In this document: positions 60,059 to 64,000 of the stretch, piece by piece
Layout: each line of letters opens with the position of its first letter
How positions within the stretch are numbered: position 1 is the first letter of the stretch
Origin: Solimonas sp. K1W22B-7
GTDB lineage: Bacteria > Pseudomonadota > Gammaproteobacteria > Nevskiales > Nevskiaceae
Assembly: GCF_003428335.1 (NCBI RefSeq)
Contig: NZ_CP031704.1
Coordinates: 1,550,001 to 1,614,000 of the forward strand
DNA length: 64,000 nucleotides
Direction: 5' to 3'
Program-made: the position numbers and the translations under genes
Notes under the pieces: generated by a model
Database searches by the model: none
The model's input: the letters and a program-made list of their open reading frames with translations, nothing else
Told to the model about the DNA's origin: nothing

Positions 60059-61447
60059 ATGAGAATCCGCAAATACGACGTCGACTACGGTCGCCGGACC
60101 CTGATGAAGAACGCCGCGATCGGTCTCGGTGCCGGCGTTCTGCTGCCGCTGGAAAAGGTATTCGCCGCGGGTGGCGAGAACATCGCCAAGGCCTATCCCG
60201 ATGAGTTGCTGGACATCGGCATGTACACCAAGGGCAAGCTCAAGGCCGGAGACATGGTGACCGCCAGCAACGTGGACGCGGTCAAGAACCTGCTGGATCC
60301 GATCACCTACGAGCAGATCAAGAACGTGGGTCGCAAGATCAAGATCCGTCCGACCACGACGGACATGCCGAAGATGTTCTCCCACGAGTTCTACACCACG
60401 ACCCAGAAGAACCTGGCCAGTGGCACAAAGGCCAGCTGGGACAGCAAGGGCAATGTGGTAACCAGCGCCGGCAAACCTTGGGTGGGCGGCTTGGCGTTCC
60501 CCAGTGCCAAGACCGGCGACGAGGTGCAAGCGAACCTGGCGATGAGTTGGGGACGCGGCGACTATTGCCAGTACGCTGTCCGCGACACGGTGTTCAATCC
60601 AGACGGCAAAATCGCCTACGACTACGACCTTCTGTGGGCCGAGTTGCAGATACAGAGCCGCCTCGACGGTACGGTGTTCCAGAACAAGGCGGACCTGCTC
60701 CGCATGCAGACCGTGCTGTTCACGGCCACCCAGGACGTCGCCGGCAGCTCGTTCCTGTCCACCTGGTACTACGACCAGAGCAAGTTCCCGGACCTCTATG
60801 GCTACCTGCCGCAGTTCCGTCGTGTCCGCCAGTTCCCGACCAACCAGCGCTTCGAGCCGCTGATTCCGGGCGTGAGCTGGTTCCTGTCCGACGCATGGGC
60901 CGCGGGTGATCCGATGCGCACCTGGGGGGAGTTCAAGATCCTGGCGCGCCAGCCGATGCTAACGCCGGTCAACAGCAACTTCGTCGCGGGCAACAACTGG
61001 ATGCCCGGGACTCACGGCGGGCCGAACAATGACATGTGGTTCGATACCGAGTTCGAACTGTCTCCGGAGGTGATCCTGCTGGAGTCCAAGCCGACGCAAT
61101 ATCCGCGCTCGCCAGTGGGGCGCCGCGTTTCGTACATCGACGCGCGCAATCAAGTGGCTTACGGCGGCATCCGCTATGACCGTCAGGACAAGCCCTGGCT
61201 GAACTTCGAGGCTGGATTCGGCCAGTTCGTGGACGGCAAGAAGATCATCATGGGACCCGATGGCAAGCATCCCGCCTGGTCCTGGACCTATGTGGTCGCC
61301 TACGACATCCAGAGCCGCCGCATGGACCGCATCCGCCACGCGGCGCAGTGCGCTGGCGGCTACAAGAGCGAGTTCGCTGCCGACAACGAAGCGGTCTACA
61401 AGCAGTTCTTCACCCAGCAGGCGCTGCAGCGTCTGGGCCAGGTATGA
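60059..61447 (+). CDS. DUF1329 protein with Tat-type signal
   Basis: A 462-residue exported protein. A twin-arginine signal (Tyr-Gly-Arg-Arg-Thr-Leu-Met-Lys near residues 10-17, then a hydrophobic stretch) ends around Ala-Phe-Ala-Ala. The mature part follows the DUF1329 pattern: Ala-Lys-Ala-Tyr-Pro-Asp-Glu-Leu near 45, Tyr-Ile-Asp-Ala-Arg-Asn-Gln-Val near 360 and a C-terminal Trp-Ser-Trp-Thr-Tyr. DUF1329 proteins are LolB-like beta barrels that likely carry a lipid-like ligand in the periplasm. The start follows AAGGAG; its stop overlaps the next gene by 4 nt. Confidence 0.88.
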   Translation: MRIRKYDVDYGRRTLMKNAAIGLGAGVLLPLEKVFAAGGENIAKAYPDELLDIGMYTKGKLKAGDMVTASNVDAVKNLLDPITYEQIKNVGRKIKIRPTTTDMPKMFSHEFYTTTQKNLASGTKASWDSKGNVVTSAGKPWVGGLAFPSAKTGDEVQANLAMSWGRGDYCQYAVRDTVFNPDGKIAYDYDLLWAELQIQSRLDGTVFQNKADLLRMQTVLFTATQDVAGSSFLSTWYYDQSKFPDLYGYLPQFRRVRQFPTNQRFEPLIPGVSWFLSDAWAAGDPMRTWGEFKILARQPMLTPVNSNFVAGNNWMPGTHGGPNNDMWFDTEFELSPEVILLESKPTQYPRSPVGRRVSYIDARNQVAYGGIRYDRQDKPWLNFEAGFGQFVDGKKIIMGPDGKHPAWSWTYVVAYDIQSRRMDRIRHAAQCAGGYKSEFAADNEAVYKQFFTQQALQRLGQV

Positions 61448-62484
61448 ACCACTCGTTCACCACTATGCGCCGTGGGCTACTCATGATGGTTGTCGCGGCC
61501 GCCATCATGTCAGGGCCCACCGTAGGGGCGAGCGTTCCGACGGTTGCTGACGTCGGCTCGGCTAGGACCCGGTTACTGGCGTCGGCGACTCCGCATCTGC
61601 CGCTCTTCGACGTCAGTGCTGGGAGCAGCAAGCTCTTCGCTGCCGGCGCCGGGGGGCGGATTGTGCGAAGCGACGACGGCGGCCAGCACTGGAGTTCCGA
61701 GAAGTCCTGCACGCAACTCTCCCTGCTGGGCGTTTCCAACGCGGGAGAGCACGCGGTGGCGGTCGGGCAGATGGGCGTTCTCTGCATACGAAAGGCTGAC
61801 GGCAGCTGGGCTCAGGTCGACACCCGGACCACGGAAAGGCTGTTCGACGTCGCGATCAACAGCAAGGGAGCCGGCGTGGCGGTTGGCGCTTTCGGCGTCG
61901 TCCTCAGGACCACCAACGGTGGCGCCGACTGGGTGCCCGCAGCGCCGCTGTGGTTCGGCGTGTTCCGCGATGGCGCCGGCCGGTTGGGAGAGAGTTTTGC
62001 GCCCAGCCTGTATGGCGTCCAGATGGACGACGAAGGCAACGCCTGGGTGGTTGGCGAACTGGGCTTGGTCATGACGTCTGCAGATGGCGGGACAAGCTGG
62101 GCGGTCCGCCGGGCTGGCGGCAACGACGATCTCGGCGTGGATCCCACGGTCTCGGGTATTCACATGCAGAAGAACGGCGTGGGTTACGCCGTTGGCCAGC
62201 AGGGCCTACTGCTGCGCACGGGAGACCACGGCGTCAGCTGGGCCGAGTTGCCTCGGCCCTCGCACGCCAACCTCCTGGGAGTCGTCGGCTCCGAGCGGGG
62301 GGCGGTGTTAATCACCGGCATGCGTGACATGCGCGTCAGCCGGGACGGGGGAAAGACTTTCCAGATGGTTGAAGGGGATGACGTCTCGACGGGCTGGTAC
62401 CACGGGGCAGTTTTGGCGCCTGGCGGAGATGCGGCGCTGACAGTCGGTATTGCCGGTCACGTCCTGAGCGTTCGTTGGCAGTAA
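61444..62484 (+). CDS. YCF48-related beta-propeller protein
   Basis: A 346-residue exported protein. A signal segment is at about 9-30, and then there are repeated BNR/YCF48 units with Gly-Gly-x-Ser/Asp-Trp turns (for example Ser-Asp-Asp-Gly-Gly-Gln-His-Trp, Thr-Asn-Gly-Gly-Ala-Asp-Trp, Ala-Asp-Gly-Gly-Thr-Ser-Trp). These make a propeller. YCF48 is an assembly factor in plants; bacterial relatives like this are regular neighbours of DUF1302, DUF1329 and MMPL genes. It overlaps the DUF1329 gene by 4 nt. Confidence 0.85.
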   Translation: MNHSFTTMRRGLLMMVVAAAIMSGPTVGASVPTVADVGSARTRLLASATPHLPLFDVSAGSSKLFAAGAGGRIVRSDDGGQHWSSEKSCTQLSLLGVSNAGEHAVAVGQMGVLCIRKADGSWAQVDTRTTERLFDVAINSKGAGVAVGAFGVVLRTTNGGADWVPAAPLWFGVFRDGAGRLGESFAPSLYGVQMDDEGNAWVVGELGLVMTSADGGTSWAVRRAGGNDDLGVDPTVSGIHMQKNGVGYAVGQQGLLLRTGDHGVSWAELPRPSHANLLGVVGSERGAVLITGMRDMRVSRDGGKTFQMVEGDDVSTGWYHGAVLAPGGDAALTVGIAGHVLSVRWQ

Positions 62485-62514
62485 GAGACAAATAGACAAA
62501 TGAGGAGAGCTGGC

Positions 62515-64000
62515 GTGACGAAGAAGAGGGGTTCGGCGACGCTACGAACGGGGAAGGTCTTTGCGCTCGGGGCGTTGATGGGCGCGAGCATCCAGCCCGT
62601 AGCTGCATTCGATATTGATGCGAGCTTTGGCGGCTTTGTTCGGTTGGAAGGGGCTGCCAGTACCGGATACGAGAACCCGAACAATCAGGGAGGAAACGTC
62701 TACAACGACGTGACCGTTCATCGAACGGCCTATCTACCGCCGGCGTTGACCTCCAACCTTCTGAGCGGGATTGTGCCTTGGGGCGCAGTACCGCTGGGAG
62801 ATCCCACCGCGGCGTTGGGCAGCATCCCTGTGCTTGGGGGATACTGGAGCCTATCCTGTCGCCCGTCGTCGGCCCGGTCGTCGGTGGACTGCTCGGCACT
62901 CTTGTGGGCACGGACGACCACATACGCCGCGGTGATCGAATCCAGACGACATCGAACGATTTCAACTACACAGTCGCTCGCGCCGAGGCGGAGTTGAGCC
63001 TGAGGTTCGGCGAACACGTACGTTTCATCACCCGCGCCCGTGGCGTCTTCGATCCCTCGATCTACGAGGAATTTGACCAGCGCAATCTGGATCGTCCGAG
63101 ACAGGGTGGCGTCGATAGCGGCCCCTGGGCAGACCCGGGAATCTACGAGGGGCGACCGGACTACTTCAGTTACAAGGTTGCAGACGGCAAGGGCGGTTTC
63201 GTCCAAGCCAACCCGCTGGAGTGGGCAGGCCGTGACTATTTGGTCTATCTGCCTGCCGCAATCGTGGAGCTGACCGCCGGTGACCTGAATCTGCGCCTGG
63301 GGAACCAGCAGATTGCCTGGGGCCAGTCCTTGTTCTTTCAGGTCTTTGATATGCCGAACGGCCTGGACCTGCGTCGCCACAGCATCCTGGATCGCGCCTT
63401 GGAGGAGTTCTCCGACAAGCGCGTTCCGATGCTGTCGGCTCGCCTGAGCTATCAGCTGACGGATGGAATCCTGTTCGACGGCTATGTCGGAAAATTCCAG
63501 CCGACGGTTCTGGGGAATCCGAACACTCCGTACAACATCATTCCGACGCAGTTCACCGTGCAGGATCAGTATGTGATCGGTGGCTATGACGAGAAGGTTG
63601 TCGGTGGCTTTCGCCTAAAAGGCGACTACGGACAATGGGGGTTCCAGGCGGCTTACTTCAATCGATACAACCCCCTTGGCGTCTTCCGGTGGACGGCGAC
63701 GGGAGTCGACCGCCAACTGGATGGCAGGATCAACTCCGTCGGTTCGTTGGTAAACCTCCTGTATTCCCTCAAGCTGCCTGGTTGTTCAGAAGCCGCCTAT
63801 GACCCGCTTCTGTGCCGTCGTTATGCCGACACGGGCGATGCATTGGCCAACGCGCCGTTTCATGCCGGCGACGGCGGCGTGTACTCCGCGGATGAGTGGT
63901 TCCACTACGCCGCGGAGGTTCGACTGGACGGTGTGGGCGGTCTTAATGCTGCCATTAACGAGTTTCCAGGCGCCCAGGATGTGTATGCCACGCCGGTTGA
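62515..64000 (+). pseudogene. DUF1302 outer-membrane protein, frameshifted, runs off the window
   Basis: From the GTG at 62515 (AGGAG seven bases upstream) the frame encodes a signal peptide (to about residue 30) and the DUF1302 start (Phe-Asp-Ile-Asp-Ala-Ser-Phe-Gly-Gly). It then leaves the family pattern at about 62840 and stops at 62997. From 62845 a second frame continues without stop to the window end with Leu-Ser-Leu-Arg-Phe-Gly-Glu-His, Trp-Gly-Gln-Ser-Leu-Phe-Phe-Gln-Val-Phe-Asp and more DUF1302 sequence. The change falls at a run of five G (62836-62840); one more G would restore one frame. The cause may be a real mutation, phase variation or a sequencing error. Confidence 0.78.

Noticed and set aside
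1-64000. CRISPR arrays, rRNA or tRNA genes, prophage
   Set aside because: No regularly spaced direct repeats, no tRNA-like cloverleaf with conserved arms and no phage structural genes were recognised on either strand.

Overview
The window comes from a high-G+C proteobacterium, most likely a hydrocarbon- or steroid-degrading gammaproteobacterium. A Nevskiales/Solimonadaceae-type organism would fit, but that is inferred from gene content, not from a marker gene. No rRNA, tRNA or CRISPR array was seen. Most of the DNA is accessory catabolism with many local regulators.

Layout. 1-600: end of a DUF1501 protein and a CHRD protein. 742-3242 (-): a TonB-ExbB-ExbD-ExbD energy-transduction operon. 3794-6764: a receiver-less sigma-54 activator, then a TetR regulator, a membrane di-iron desaturase/hydroxylase and a rubredoxin. 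The tetR promoter is completely overlapped by a perfect palindrome and the mRNA is predicted to be leaderless. 6772-12353 (-): a quinone oxidoreductase and a fused 2-oxoacid (indolepyruvate) ferredoxin oxidoreductase gene cut in two by an IS30-family element. 12500: an Lrp regulator. 13182-18993: a second, TtpC/TonB2-type energy-transduction operon (DUF3450, large and small ExbB, two ExbD, TonB, TPR, LuxR-type HTH).

19189-31086: an oxygenase region with a Rieske oxygenase, KstD-like flavoprotein, cytochrome P450, aldehyde dehydrogenase and dienelactone hydrolase, accompanied by three AraC, one TetR and one IclR regulator. 31567-34270: a low-G+C island of five small orphan genes with integron attC sites (one complete, two half sites) but no integrase, i.e. 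a CALIN-type cassette array. Two foldback/REP elements sit where attC sequence should be. 34421-40240: CoA-thioester catabolism (CaiB-type CoA-transferase, acyl-CoA dehydrogenase, CitE-like lyase, CoA hydrolase/transferase, enoyl-CoA hydratase).

40319-51325: a mymA/VirS-like region. A flavin monooxygenase and an HSL-family esterase are divergent from an AraC regulator, and a second operon holds a ketopantoate-reductase-like protein, a paralogous esterase, M24 peptidase-like protein, two membrane proteins and an SDR. The two promoters share a near-identical 28-bp site made of two GTGTCAA half-sites 21 bp apart, followed at identical spacing by a -10-like element. This points to one AraC-controlled regulon for alcohol, ketone and ester turnover.

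51426-64000: relics of a DUF1302 gene and an AraC gene, two divergent AraC regulators flanking twin palindromic operators, then a tri-heme RoxA-like lipoprotein, an MMPL/RND exporter, a Tat-exported DUF1329 protein, a YCF48-like protein and a frameshifted DUF1302 outer-membrane protein. This looks like a cell-envelope system for a hydrophobic substrate and is the best candidate here for an incompletely described system.
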